Assembly: GCA_964352475.1 (NCBI GenBank)
Contig: CAYGSL010000021.1
Location: 6,531-70,530, forward strand
From: JAUIET01 sp964352475
GTDB lineage: Bacteria > Pseudomonadota > Gammaproteobacteria > Pseudomonadales > JAUIET01
DNA length: 64,000 nt
Reading direction: 5' to 3'
The translations under genes and the position numbers were made by a program. The notes below the pieces were generated by a model. It was not told the origin of the DNA and searched no databases. It was given only the letters and a program-made list of their open reading frames with translations. The number at the start of each line of letters is the position of its first letter. Position 1 is the first letter of the stretch. This document shows positions 1 through 8,322 of the stretch, piece after piece.

Positions 1-392
1 CCGAAATAGCCGCTATTCCATCCATGGATATTGCCGCCAAAGAAGCCTACCAGCAAAGCGGCCTGACCCCCGATGATATTGATGCCGCCGTTATCTATGA
101 TGCGTTCACACCCATCGTGTTATGGCAGCTGGAGAGTTGGGGTTTCTGTGAATCGTATAAAGCGCCTCAATTTGTGCTGGATGGCGCGCTGCGCAGCAAC
201 GGACGCTTGCCAACCAATACTCATGGCGGGCAACTGAGCGAAGCTTATATTCACGGAGTTAACGGCGTGGTAGAGGCAGCCAAACTGGTGCGCGGTAGCT
301 CTGTTAACCAACCGGAAAAGACCATTAATAATGTGTTGGTAACCTCAGGTGTGGGAGTGCCAACAGGTGGAGCCTTGCTCGGCAATTTATAA
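1..392 (+). CDS. Thiolase C-terminal part (SCP2/lipid-transfer type), 5' truncated
   Basis: The reading frame is open from the window edge and stops with TAA at 390-392, so only about the last 130 residues are seen. The segment NTHGGQLSEAYIHG and the closing Gly-rich TSGVGVPTGGALLG are typical of the C-terminal half of SCP2-type (SCPx-like) thiolases. These cleave 3-ketoacyl-CoA, often branched or steroid side-chain substrates, in the cytoplasm. An ATG at 24 is internal to the conserved fold and is unlikely to be the start. An SDR follows 44 bases later on the same strand, so co-transcription is plausible. The substrate cannot be inferred from this fragment, and a non-decarboxylating lipid-transfer homologue is possible. 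Confidence 0.85.
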   Translation, partial: EIAAIPSMDIAAKEAYQQSGLTPDDIDAAVIYDAFTPIVLWQLESWGFCESYKAPQFVLDGALRSNGRLPTNTHGGQLSEAYIHGVNGVVEAAKLVRGSSVNQPEKTINNVLVTSGVGVPTGGALLGNL

Positions 393-436
393 AGTAGATT
401 CTCTTACTGAAATCCAAATTATTGATGTTTAAGAAT

Positions 437-1249
437 ATGACTAATCGATTTGAAGGGCAGGTAGCCATTGTTACAGGTGGCAGTCTTGGCATTGGGCGCT
501 CCATTGTGCGCCAGTTGGTGCGTGAAGGAGCGCATGTAGTGGCGTGTGCGCGACGCAAACCAAAGCTGGATGAGTTGGTTGCAGAACTTGCTGGTGAAGC
601 AGGCAGCGTGGTGGCTGCCGCGCTGGATGTGAATGATCTCGAAGGCTTTGCAACCCTGATTCAGCAAACACATGCCGAGCACGGCCGGCTGGACGTATTG
701 GTGAACAATGCGCCGTCGGTGATTGGGGGCATGGTGCTTGATCAATCCATCGATGATTTCCGGGCCAATTTCACGGCCTCTGTCGACAGTGTGTTCGTCG
801 GCTGCAAGGAAGCTATGAAGTTGATGACGGAAGCCAGGTCTGGTTCCATCATCAATATAAGCTCGGTGAGCAGCCTGAGAGCCGGCATGGCAGCAGGCGC
901 TTACTCGGGTTCGAAAGCAGCGGTTAATCAGTTCACATGCTGCGCGGCTATGGAAGCGGCCCCTTACAACGTACGACTGAATGTTGTGGCGCCGGGTTCT
1001 GTTGTAACACCCGGGCAACAAGCTGCTTTCCGCAAAAATGAAAAAGTCAGTGACCTGGTCGCCGGCTCTATTCCAATGCAACGTCATGCTGAACCCGAGG
1101 AGATATCCGAGGCAGTATGTTTCCTGGCGTCTTCGCAAGCGTCTTTTATTACCGGTGTTGTACTGCCGGTAGACGGTGGGAAAACACCTCAGATGTACAT
1201 ACCATCGTTTGATATCACTGCACTTCATAACGTAGACGCAGACAAATAA
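437..1249 (+). CDS. Short-chain dehydrogenase/reductase (SDR), classical type
   Basis: This is a 270-residue Rossmann-fold oxidoreductase. The cofactor motif TGGSLGIGR is at residues 13-21, NNAPS is near 90-94, and the catalytic Ser143, Tyr156 and Lys160 are present (YSGSK). ACARRK after beta-2 carries basic residues, which usually favours NADP(H). I prefer ATG 437 because it places the first strand at the usual distance from the N-terminus; an in-frame ATG at 425 and TTG at 422 are alternatives, and none has a strong ribosome site. The next gene starts one base after the TAA, so translation is probably coupled to the histidine phosphatase. The substrate is unknown; the setting next to a thiolase suggests a hydroxyacyl-CoA or alicyclic alcohol. 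Confidence 0.88.
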   Translation: MTNRFEGQVAIVTGGSLGIGRSIVRQLVREGAHVVACARRKPKLDELVAELAGEAGSVVAAALDVNDLEGFATLIQQTHAEHGRLDVLVNNAPSVIGGMVLDQSIDDFRANFTASVDSVFVGCKEAMKLMTEARSGSIINISSVSSLRAGMAAGAYSGSKAAVNQFTCCAAMEAAPYNVRLNVVAPGSVVTPGQQAAFRKNEKVSDLVAGSIPMQRHAEPEEISEAVCFLASSQASFITGVVLPVDGGKTPQMYIPSFDITALHNVDADK

Positions 1250-1250
1250 C

Positions 1251-1964
1251 ATGGCAACCATCTATGTGGTTCGACATGGCCAGGCGTCCTTCGGCGCGGA
1301 AAACTACGACCAGCTTTCGCCGCTGGGCTGTCGCCAGGCGGAAGTGCTTGGTCACTACTTCCGTGATTGCGACATTCAGTTCGACGCGGTCTACAGCGGT
1401 GATCTTCAACGTCAGCAAAAGACCGCCCAGCTTGCTATCAGTTCGCAAACGGTGACGCCTGAACATCATATTGATCCGCGTTTTAACGAAATTCAGAACG
1501 ATGAGCAGATTAAATACCTACTGCCGGAAATAATCAGAAATCAACCTGCCATTAAAGAGCTTGTTGAATCCGGCGCTAAAGACAGCAAGAGCTTCCAGAA
1601 GATGGTCGAAGCCTCTTTCAATTTCTGGGTGTCTGAGCAGTGCCAGGATGAACGAATTCAAAGCTGGGCCGATTATTCCACTGGCATACGTGCGGCGATG
1701 CAGGACGTAATGTCTGCCAATGGCTCGGGTAAGACGATAGGTATCTTTGCCTCTGGCGGCACAATCGCGACCATCGTGGCACAGGTTCTGGGCTTGGCTG
1801 GGGAACACACCTATCGGTTTTATGAGCCGGTAATCAACTGTTCTGTCAGTCAGCTGTTCTACAGCCAGGGCGGTAGCAAAGTGTCTCTGTCTTACTTCAA
1901 TGACCACTCATTTCTTGATGTACTTGGCCGCCAGATGGGTGAATCTCTGGTTACCTACCGCTAG
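1251..1964 (+). CDS. Histidine phosphatase (phosphoglycerate mutase) superfamily protein
   Basis: The protein has 237 residues. The N-terminus carries the RHG signature (Arg8, His9, Gly10), with His9 as the expected phospho-acceptor, and the SGDLQR segment near 49-54 supplies the usual second arginine. The second conserved histidine of the family, normally in a VSHGG-like strand, is not there: the equivalent stretch is FASGGTI (about 166-172), with Ser at the His position. Related proteobacterial proteins with an SGG variant probably form their own clade. It starts one base after the upstream SDR stop, so it is part of the same transcript. Phosphatase activity is plausible but not assured; the substrate is unknown. 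Confidence 0.85.
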   Translation: MATIYVVRHGQASFGAENYDQLSPLGCRQAEVLGHYFRDCDIQFDAVYSGDLQRQQKTAQLAISSQTVTPEHHIDPRFNEIQNDEQIKYLLPEIIRNQPAIKELVESGAKDSKSFQKMVEASFNFWVSEQCQDERIQSWADYSTGIRAAMQDVMSANGSGKTIGIFASGGTIATIVAQVLGLAGEHTYRFYEPVINCSVSQLFYSQGGSKVSLSYFNDHSFLDVLGRQMGESLVTYR

Positions 1965-2158
1965 CTCACTCGGGCCAGATTGCATGGTATTTGGTCAAAT
2001 AATGAGCACAAGTTGATAAACGGCGTTGTTTTCAGTACTTTAGGCTGATTATTATAAGCGAATCCTACGGCACGACGCCCGGTTAAGAGCTTCAGGGAAT
2101 AAGCAGCAGAACTGGTTCACAAAGAGCCAATTCATTAACAACACGCTGAATACTGATA

Positions 2159-2530
2159 ATGAGCTACCAAGAACAAGCAATTTCTGAAACAAGCGGCATT
2201 CGTGCTGAACGTGGTGAAGCCTTAATTGATCACGAGCAGCGGCAGCGTCGCTCTTCAATGCCGCAGTTTATCGCCGCCATGCTGCTCATGCTGTTTGCCT
2301 GTGGGCTGGCTTTCGGGGCGGTAGCGTCAGAGACGCAAGGCGAATCGCAAGCAGGGAAACAGCAAGACCTTGATGACAAGCAAGTAAAGCGCAGTTCAGC
2401 GTTCTGTATATTCGGCATTGATGACATCAAACTAAGACCTTCTGCGGGCCGCATCAAAGGCGAAGAACGCAAACCATTACATAATGAAAATGGGGATTGC
2501 TGGATGGATAAGCCTGGCCAGATGGCTTAA
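2159..2530 (+). CDS. Hypothetical small membrane or secreted protein
   Basis: This is an open frame of 123 residues with no family I recognise. A hydrophobic stretch of about 20 residues follows Met34 (2258), and Met34 onward reads like a signal peptide or membrane anchor ending near AVASE. The remainder is polar with two cysteines. No good ribosome site precedes either start. Overlapping minus-strand frames here look less protein-like. If it is not a gene, 1965-2575 is about 610 bases without a gene, and I see nothing else definite in it. Real or spurious is close to an even call. Confidence 0.4.
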   Translation: MSYQEQAISETSGIRAERGEALIDHEQRQRRSSMPQFIAAMLLMLFACGLAFGAVASETQGESQAGKQQDLDDKQVKRSSAFCIFGIDDIKLRPSAGRIKGEERKPLHNENGDCWMDKPGQMA

Positions 2531-2575
2531 GCAGCCAGCCGTGCTAGCATTCGACTCTTCTATCAGGAGGTCGAA

Positions 2576-3412
2576 GTGTCCAATAGTCCAACCGCTTTTA
2601 TCAGTGGTGCCAGCCGAGGCATAGGCGCTGAGTCAGCTGTAGCTCTTGCCAGAGCCGGCTATAACGTAGCAATAACCGCACGCACCCTGAGGGAGGGGCA
2701 AAGCCAGGATTATGTGGCTGGCAACATGCCTCTGCCTGGCAGCCTTGAGGCCACAGCGGCTGCTGTGCGAGCCTATGGAAGAGAAGCGCTGTGCTTGCAA
2801 GCCGATGTTCTTCAGCCCGACACAATCCAGGCTGCAGCGGATCACGCACTGCAACACTTCGGTCACATAGATTTCTTATTCAATAATGCAATCTACCAGG
2901 GGGAAGGCAATCTCACCCGCACGCTGGACCTGGAGAGAAAACACCTTGATGCCATGTACCAGGGCAACGTATACACTCCACTAGCCTTGGTGCAAGCTTT
3001 CCTGCCCGGCATGCTTGAGCAGGGGCGCGGCACAATCCTGAACATGCTGTCGCATACCGCGTTTCATAATCCTCCAGCAGCTGCCGACAACGGCGGCTGG
3101 AATTTTGTCTACCCGTCCTCAAAAGCTGCGCTGGGGCGCATGGCAGGAGCGCTGCGGGTAGAGCACCCGGATTCTGGCTTGCGCGTATTTAACATCGAAC
3201 CCGGAACGGTCATAACTGAAGTTATGCGTTCAGCCGGTATTGATGAAAACACTTTGGCGCGGTTTAAAACCTGTTCGCCGCAATGTATTGCAGCTGTGGT
3301 AGCCTGGTTGGCAACAAATGAGCCGGATGCGCAATGGCAACCGGAAGAACTGCTTAGAGCGCCATCAATTGCCAAGAAACTTGGCTTGCTGGATGCTGAT
3401 TCGCTGTTGTAG
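2576..3412 (+). CDS. Short-chain dehydrogenase/reductase (SDR)
   Basis: The 278-residue protein begins at GTG 2576, with a perfect AGGAGG at 2565-2570 fixing the start. The cofactor loop GASRGIG is at residues 11-17, NNAI is near 103-106, and the catalytic pair is Tyr179/Lys183 (YPSSK). The segment between the Ser159 region and Tyr179 is longer than in classical SDRs, with an insertion around residues 162-175. ARTLRE after beta-2 suggests NADP(H). It stands alone, followed by a convergent methyltransferase gene. The substrate is unknown; the wide active-site insertion could suit a bulky substrate. Confidence 0.87.
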   Translation: MSNSPTAFISGASRGIGAESAVALARAGYNVAITARTLREGQSQDYVAGNMPLPGSLEATAAAVRAYGREALCLQADVLQPDTIQAAADHALQHFGHIDFLFNNAIYQGEGNLTRTLDLERKHLDAMYQGNVYTPLALVQAFLPGMLEQGRGTILNMLSHTAFHNPPAAADNGGWNFVYPSSKAALGRMAGALRVEHPDSGLRVFNIEPGTVITEVMRSAGIDENTLARFKTCSPQCIAAVVAWLATNEPDAQWQPEELLRAPSIAKKLGLLDADSLL

Positions 3413-3430
3413 CGCCTGTAGCCAAAACGC

Positions 3431-3467
3431 TAGCTGATCGCCAGCTACCGCGCACCAGCTGCTGTGC
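3431..3467. terminator. Two short inverted repeats between convergent genes
   Basis: TAGCTG (3431-3436) and CAGCTA (3442-3447) form a 6-bp stem with a 5-base loop. A second stem, GCAC...GTGC, lies just downstream. They sit between the convergent SDR and methyltransferase genes. Neither is followed by a T-run on either strand, so a terminator role is weak inference. Confidence 0.3.
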
Positions 3468-3477
3468 GACTGAGAAC

Positions 3478-4539
3478 TTACTTGAGCAGTTCAAAGAAAA
3501 AATCCTTGTGGTTTCTGTTGTACTTGATATCAAATGCCCGGTACGCAAATCGCTGTATTGCGAGCTCCATCAATGCACTGAAGTTGCCAAAGTTATAGAA
3601 ATGTACGTGTATAGATCGGTCTTCGTCTTTTAGCTGCTGGCCTGTTAGTTTCCAGTTTCTTATTTCCGCGTAGTAAGAGTAGGCTTCAACCGGGATTTCA
3701 AACGATTCAGTCAGGTACTCGCGCTCGAAAGCCTCAGCAGTTGACGGTTGCGCGTAGTAGTCTTTCGCACCGTAAATGCATGGTACAACGCCACACACCT
3801 TGCCGCCTGGTGCCAGCTTGTCATACCACGCGTCAAGATGCCCTAAAGGGTTGTACAAGTGTTCGAATACATGCGATGAAAAAATGTAGTTTAGTGAATT
3901 TCCAGGGACAGGAATTTCATGCGCAGGTCCAACAATATACTCACTAAACTCCTCGCCCGAATTCTCCAGACTGGACTTGTTACTTTTATGCCAATCTTCC
4001 AGGGAGTGTTTTTCCAGGTATAGGGCACCCTCTGCAGTAACTCGCGGGTTGTTGCCGGGGCCGATTTCAACGCCTTTGCCGCTGAGCTGATCAATGTATT
4101 CCTTGTGCGGGATTGCCTTGTAGTTAATCAGATCGAGGTCAACGTCCTCACAGTGTGGATTGTTAATCGAGATTTCCAGATCCGTTTCAGGTCCGGCCAC
4201 AAGATGTTCGGAATAAGGGTAACGAAGTTCTGCCTCGCTGTGTGGACCAAGCTGAAGCAGCTCTTCTGTGGCGCATGTGGTAAGCCGGCTAACGAGGCCA
4301 ATATGGTGTTGCGAATTGTTTCTGACGGTAAGTCCGGATGAGTGGCATGCAGCGCTTGCTTCACAGGTTCTGTTCCAGTCTTTAAATTTTATCAGCGGAT
4401 AGCAGCTGCTCTGTGGGGCGGCTTCGTTTAAACTGAGAGATAGGTACACCTCATCATTGATTGATAGCTTTTTGATTACCAGCTTGTCGCTTAGCTCGAG
4501 ATGGGGATCGTTTTTATGCTTAAGAAAGATGAAGTTCAT
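3478..4539 (-). CDS. SAM-dependent methyltransferase with uncharacterised N-terminal domain
   Basis: The 353-residue protein has two parts. Residues 1-145 are beta-rich and match nothing I know. From about 150 a class I methyltransferase-like domain begins: VEIGPGNNP (157-165) is the SAM loop, SSHVFEHL (221-228) is the post-IV segment, and LAPGGKV (242-248) is the usual following turn. This type often accompanies glycosyltransferases in surface polysaccharide loci, but none is nearby. The ATG at 4537-4539 is the only obvious start. It is a single gene converging on an SDR. The methyl acceptor is unknown. Confidence 0.75.
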   Translation of the reverse strand: MNFIFLKHKNDPHLELSDKLVIKKLSINDEVYLSLSLNEAAPQSSCYPLIKFKDWNRTCEASAACHSSGLTVRNNSQHHIGLVSRLTTCATEELLQLGPHSEAELRYPYSEHLVAGPETDLEISINNPHCEDVDLDLINYKAIPHKEYIDQLSGKGVEIGPGNNPRVTAEGALYLEKHSLEDWHKSNKSSLENSGEEFSEYIVGPAHEIPVPGNSLNYIFSSHVFEHLYNPLGHLDAWYDKLAPGGKVCGVVPCIYGAKDYYAQPSTAEAFEREYLTESFEIPVEAYSYYAEIRNWKLTGQQLKDEDRSIHVHFYNFGNFSALMELAIQRFAYRAFDIKYNRNHKDFFFELLK

Positions 4540-4743
4540 GGGCAGCTGGCGAAAACACTCCTTTTCAATGTAACCTGGCCCGTGATTGGATTAATGAAAG
4601 CAATACCGGTATCAGGGCAGCTGCTTAACTTTTATTCAATCGGCGTGCAAGGCTACGGTTCCCTTTCTAAGAGTAGAGCATGGCCCTGCAAAAAATTCCA
4701 AGTAAATTGTTACCAAGCACTCTAGGGAGCTCGATTCGGCTCA

Positions 4744-5508
4744 CTACACGTATTGCACAGCACCACCATCGATACGGATGTTCTGACCGTTGATAAAACC
4801 AGCCCGCGGACTGCACAAAAAAGTGACCAGGTCAGCCACCTCCTGACGCTCGGCAATACGGCCACAGGGATTGGGGTAGTCTGTTTCAACCACTTTCGAG
4901 ACAATTTCGTCCCAGTTGTCACCCCAGGCATTTTTGCTGGCGCGCTTGCGAAACATTGCTTCCACTTGCTCTGTTCGTATCAAGCCCGGGGCTACCGTGT
5001 TAACGGTAACACCGGTGCCACCGAGTTCCTTGGCCAAACTCACGCCAAGAGTGGCCAATGCGCCTTTAGCGGCGTAATAGGCGGGCATAATATTGTTTGG
5101 CTGATGTGAACCAATAGTACCCAGGTTTATGATGCGGCCCCAGCCCACCTCTTTCATCGACGGCATAAAGGCCTTTACCAGGCGCGCCGCAGACAGCACA
5201 TTGATCTGATACATCTCCAGCCATTTATCTGAGTTTGCGGTACTCCAGTGATGCATGTCAGCGGTACCGTAGTTGTTGACCAGAATATCCACTTTATGAC
5301 CAAGTGCGGACACAGCGTTTACTACCGCTTCGCAGCCTTCATCCGTGGCAACATCGCCCGACACAGATAATGCCTTATCGGGCGCGCTGTCGTTGCCATG
5401 ATAAATAACGGCAGCACCTTCTGCTGCCAGGGTATCAGCAATGATCTCGCCAGTTCGCCTATCGCTGCCCGTGACCAAAGCTACTTTATCTTCCAGTTGT
5501 AAATGCAT
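4744..5508 (-). CDS. SDR family oxidoreductase with atypical cofactor loop
   Basis: The 254-residue SDR lies six bases downstream of polB on the same strand and is probably co-transcribed with it. Tyr144 and Lys148 (YYAAK) are present. The glycine-rich loop is TGSDRRTG (13-20), with Arg at the middle glycine position, and the residue 13 before Tyr144, normally the catalytic Ser, is Thr131. NNYG replaces the usual NNAG (79-82). The C-terminal FINGQNIRIDGGA is a normal SDR ending. It may still be active because Thr can substitute for Ser, but it belongs to a divergent subfamily. The substrate is unknown and the link to a repair polymerase is probably positional only. Confidence 0.85.
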   Translation of the reverse strand: MHLQLEDKVALVTGSDRRTGEIIADTLAAEGAAVIYHGNDSAPDKALSVSGDVATDEGCEAVVNAVSALGHKVDILVNNYGTADMHHWSTANSDKWLEMYQINVLSAARLVKAFMPSMKEVGWGRIINLGTIGSHQPNNIMPAYYAAKGALATLGVSLAKELGGTGVTVNTVAPGLIRTEQVEAMFRKRASKNAWGDNWDEIVSKVVETDYPNPCGRIAERQEVADLVTFLCSPRAGFINGQNIRIDGGAVQYV

Positions 5509-5514
5509 AAGTCC

Positions 5515-7854
5515 TCAAAACATGTTCAATTGTGCGCTGGTGAGTTCGCTGAAACTGTCGCCCAGAAAATGCAGAATACCATCCGCTGCAGGCGCGAGTT
5601 GGCGATCAAGATAGTGTTGATAATCGATGCTTGATTTAAGCAGCTCGACAGGTTCCGGACCATTTACAGTAATGAGATATTCAATGTAACGGCCCGGGTT
5701 GTCCAGTTTTCTGGCGGCCTGCACGTGGGGGGGCACATTCTTAAGGTAGTCATCTACCTTGCGCCGCAATCGCTTTCTATACACCAGTTTGTCATCAAGC
5801 TCGCCAGCAACAAGATACTGCGCCGTTTTCTCCACCAAAGGTTTGTATTCCTTGTCGTTAAAAATCAGCCAATACAACTCACGTTGGAATTCGCGTGCCA
5901 GCGGCGTCCAATCCGTACGCGCCGCTTCCAGGCCTTTAAACTGAAGCTCCAAGGAGTCCTCGCGGTTACGAATCATTCCCGCGTAACGCTTTTTACTGCC
6001 TTTGCTGTCGCCACGGATGGTTGGCATCAGAAAGCGAATATAGTGAGTTTCAAATTCAACTTCCAGGTGGCTGGCCAACTGCATTTCACGCTGCAAATAC
6101 TGTTGCCAATGGGTGTTCAGGCTGTGCGCTAATTGCTCGCCGGCTTTTTGTGCCATTGCTTCGCTGTGATCTTCCGGCAGTAGCACAAACAGGGAATCGG
6201 TGTCGCCATAGATTACTCTGAAGCCCTGTTGCTCAATCAGTGTCAGGCTTTCGGTGATGATCTGATGACCGCGCAAGGTAATGCTTGACGCCAGCTTGGG
6301 GTCGTAAAAGCGACACGCAGGGGTGCCCAGTACGCCGTAAAACGAATTCATAATAATCTTGATAGCCTGAGACAGGGCAGCATTGTTAGATGATTTCGCT
6401 TCATCGCGTCGCTGCCATAATTCAGTCACTAAATCCGGTAAGATCGCCTGTTGGCGCGAAAATTGTGCATCCAGGAAGCCTTCAACCAATGCTTGCTCAG
6501 GTTCCAGTTCGGCAAGATGCATACCCAGTGGGTCGATTAAAAAAGTACGGATAATGCTGGGGTATAGAGATTTGAAATCCAGCACCAGTACGTTTTTATA
6601 AAGACCGGGGTCAGAGTCCAGAACGTATCCACCTGGGCTGCCAAGGCCTGAGCCGCGTTCGCTATCAACGTTCGGCGCAACAAAACCTTTTCGATGCAAT
6701 CTGGGCAGATAAACATTGTCAAACGTTGCAACCGAGCCGCCCATTCTGTCGATATCCAGGCCGGTCATTTCAGCCCGCTGAATGGCGAAATTGAAAAGGT
6801 CTGCGTGTTCGAAAATGTCCTGCACCAGAAAGCAATCTTGTATGTTGTATTCAGCCAACTCTTCCTTGTTTTCCCTGAACCGGCGGTTAATCTCTTTTAC
6901 TTTTTCGGCGCCACTCTGTTTGATGATCTTGCCCACGCCCAGCATTTCTCTGGCAACGTTGTCTAAGGCAAAACTTTCGAAACTCCAGAATCCTGCTCGT
7001 AGAAGCTCCACGCCATCGAGTACCGCTCTGCCGGGAATTCTCGCTCTCGAAGGTGCCTGAATACCACGCTGCGTGGATTCTCTTGGCATCACAAAAGCGT
7101 GCTCGTCAGCACGGCCTAAAGTGAAGGGTATGTTCAGTTGCTTGCACTTGTTTTGAAGAAAATAAAGATCAAAGCCAATCACGTTCCAGCCAATGATCAA
7201 ATCCGGATCCACATCGCGAAACCAGGAAAAAAATGCGTTCAACAGAAGTGTTTCGCTACTGAAATACCGAACCGAATACCGCTGGTGAGAAGAGTCTTTG
7301 CCGGTACCCAGCATAAACACCAGAGACTCGGCAGCGTGTGCCACACCGATTGAGTAGAGAGTGTCGCCAAACCCGTCAGTTTCTATATCCAGTGAGGCGG
7401 CCTGTAGTTTCGGCTGGTAACTGGTCGCAGCAATTTTTGGATTCAATGCGACCAGATGGCGAGCTTTTTGTGTCAAATCTCCCTGCAGTCTGAAAGAAGC
7501 CATGACAAAGCGCTCCATCAGATAACGGTCTACCAGTTTGATATCGGATTCATGCAATTCAGAATTTGAACTGGCAAATTCCTGGTATTGACGGTGCGAA
7601 CGAAAGTACAAGCCATCCATATCCTCGCCCTGCAAATTGCGCAGAGCGAGCTTTTCACGCCGCAGGCCGTTGGCGTCCGCAATGTTGTGATCGCGCCGGC
7701 AAAAACATACCGCTTCCTGCCCGGTCAGGCGCACCAGAAGCGGCCCACGGTCGGAGCTGGCCCAGTAGTGAAGCTCTATACCGCTGCTGGTGTCACGCCA
7801 ATGGCGGCTCAGCAGGAAGCCTGATACGATCGCGTTCTGTTCACCCGTTTTCAT
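5515..7854 (-). CDS. polB: DNA polymerase II (family B)
   Basis: The 779-residue protein matches the length and architecture of E. coli PolB. The N-terminus has the characteristic GFLLSRHWRDT. The 3'-5' exonuclease motifs are DIETDG (Asp156, Glu158), GWNVIGFDL (222-230) and YNIQD with Asp340. Polymerase motif A is DFKSLYPSI (426-434), motif B is KIIMNSFYGVLG (499-510) and motif C is YGDTDS (549-554). It acts in replication restart and translesion or interstrand crosslink tolerance. The start is ATG at 7852-7854. Only 16 bases separate it from the divergent SnoaL gene, so its promoter must overlap that coding region. I see no CTGT-N8-ACAG LexA box there, unlike the SOS-controlled E. coli gene. 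Confidence 0.97.
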   Translation of the reverse strand: MKTGEQNAIVSGFLLSRHWRDTSSGIELHYWASSDRGPLLVRLTGQEAVCFCRRDHNIADANGLRREKLALRNLQGEDMDGLYFRSHRQYQEFASSNSELHESDIKLVDRYLMERFVMASFRLQGDLTQKARHLVALNPKIAATSYQPKLQAASLDIETDGFGDTLYSIGVAHAAESLVFMLGTGKDSSHQRYSVRYFSSETLLLNAFFSWFRDVDPDLIIGWNVIGFDLYFLQNKCKQLNIPFTLGRADEHAFVMPRESTQRGIQAPSRARIPGRAVLDGVELLRAGFWSFESFALDNVAREMLGVGKIIKQSGAEKVKEINRRFRENKEELAEYNIQDCFLVQDIFEHADLFNFAIQRAEMTGLDIDRMGGSVATFDNVYLPRLHRKGFVAPNVDSERGSGLGSPGGYVLDSDPGLYKNVLVLDFKSLYPSIIRTFLIDPLGMHLAELEPEQALVEGFLDAQFSRQQAILPDLVTELWQRRDEAKSSNNAALSQAIKIIMNSFYGVLGTPACRFYDPKLASSITLRGHQIITESLTLIEQQGFRVIYGDTDSLFVLLPEDHSEAMAQKAGEQLAHSLNTHWQQYLQREMQLASHLEVEFETHYIRFLMPTIRGDSKGSKKRYAGMIRNREDSLELQFKGLEAARTDWTPLAREFQRELYWLIFNDKEYKPLVEKTAQYLVAGELDDKLVYRKRLRRKVDDYLKNVPPHVQAARKLDNPGRYIEYLITVNGPEPVELLKSSIDYQHYLDRQLAPAADGILHFLGDSFSELTSAQLNMF

Positions 7855-7870
7855 AGGAACTCAGATTATC

Positions 7871-8299
7871 ATGGCTGCATCGGATTCAGATCAAATACGG
7901 CAATTGTTGATTCGCTACGCAAGCGCCTGTGACCGCAGAGACGCGGCCTTACTGGCAAGCTGTTTGCACGATGAGATTGAGATTGTGTTGCCCGACCTGC
8001 CGCCGATGAGCGGTTCCACGCTGGCAGACAATACCATTGCGATGTTGAGCGATATGTTTGAAGCGACCCAGCATCGAATATTTCAGCATCAGGCAATTGT
8101 TGACGGCGATCTGGCACAGTGTGAAACCTATTGTACGGCCGCGCATTTGTTCAAAGAGCGCAGAGACGGTAAGGGCGTGATCGATGAGTGGGCTATTCGA
8201 TACCAGGACCAGTTAGCTCGCAGCAAGCAGGGCTGGGTTTTTATCCGCCGCGAGCTACTGATCGACTGGAAAGAAGAACGTCTGGTCAATCTTGGCTAG
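7871..8299 (+). CDS. SnoaL-like (NTF2-fold) protein
   Basis: This 142-residue protein begins MAASDSDQIRQLLIRYASACD, typical of the SnoaL-like/aromatic-ring-hydroxylase beta-like cone fold used as small isomerases, dehydratases or binding proteins. ATG 7871 is chosen over the longer open frame from 7790 because an AGGAACTC-like ribosome site lies just upstream and because the extension would overlap the start of polB. It is divergent from polB and converges on the acyl-CoA dehydrogenase. Such proteins are frequent in steroid and polycyclic catabolic regions. The catalytic residues cannot be assigned. Confidence 0.8.
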   Translation: MAASDSDQIRQLLIRYASACDRRDAALLASCLHDEIEIVLPDLPPMSGSTLADNTIAMLSDMFEATQHRIFQHQAIVDGDLAQCETYCTAAHLFKERRDGKGVIDEWAIRYQDQLARSKQGWVFIRRELLIDWKEERLVNLG

Positions 8300-8322
8300 C
8301 GCGGCGATCACTATTTTCACGA

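Noticed and set aside
419..1261. 280-residue minus-strand open frame
   Set aside because: It lies wholly opposite a well-supported SDR gene, has no domain and no ribosome site, and its composition is that of an antisense shadow.
2052..2258. Small hydrophobic minus-strand frame
   Set aside because: Hydrophobicity arises from base composition, there is no ribosome site, and it overlaps the plus-strand candidate gene.
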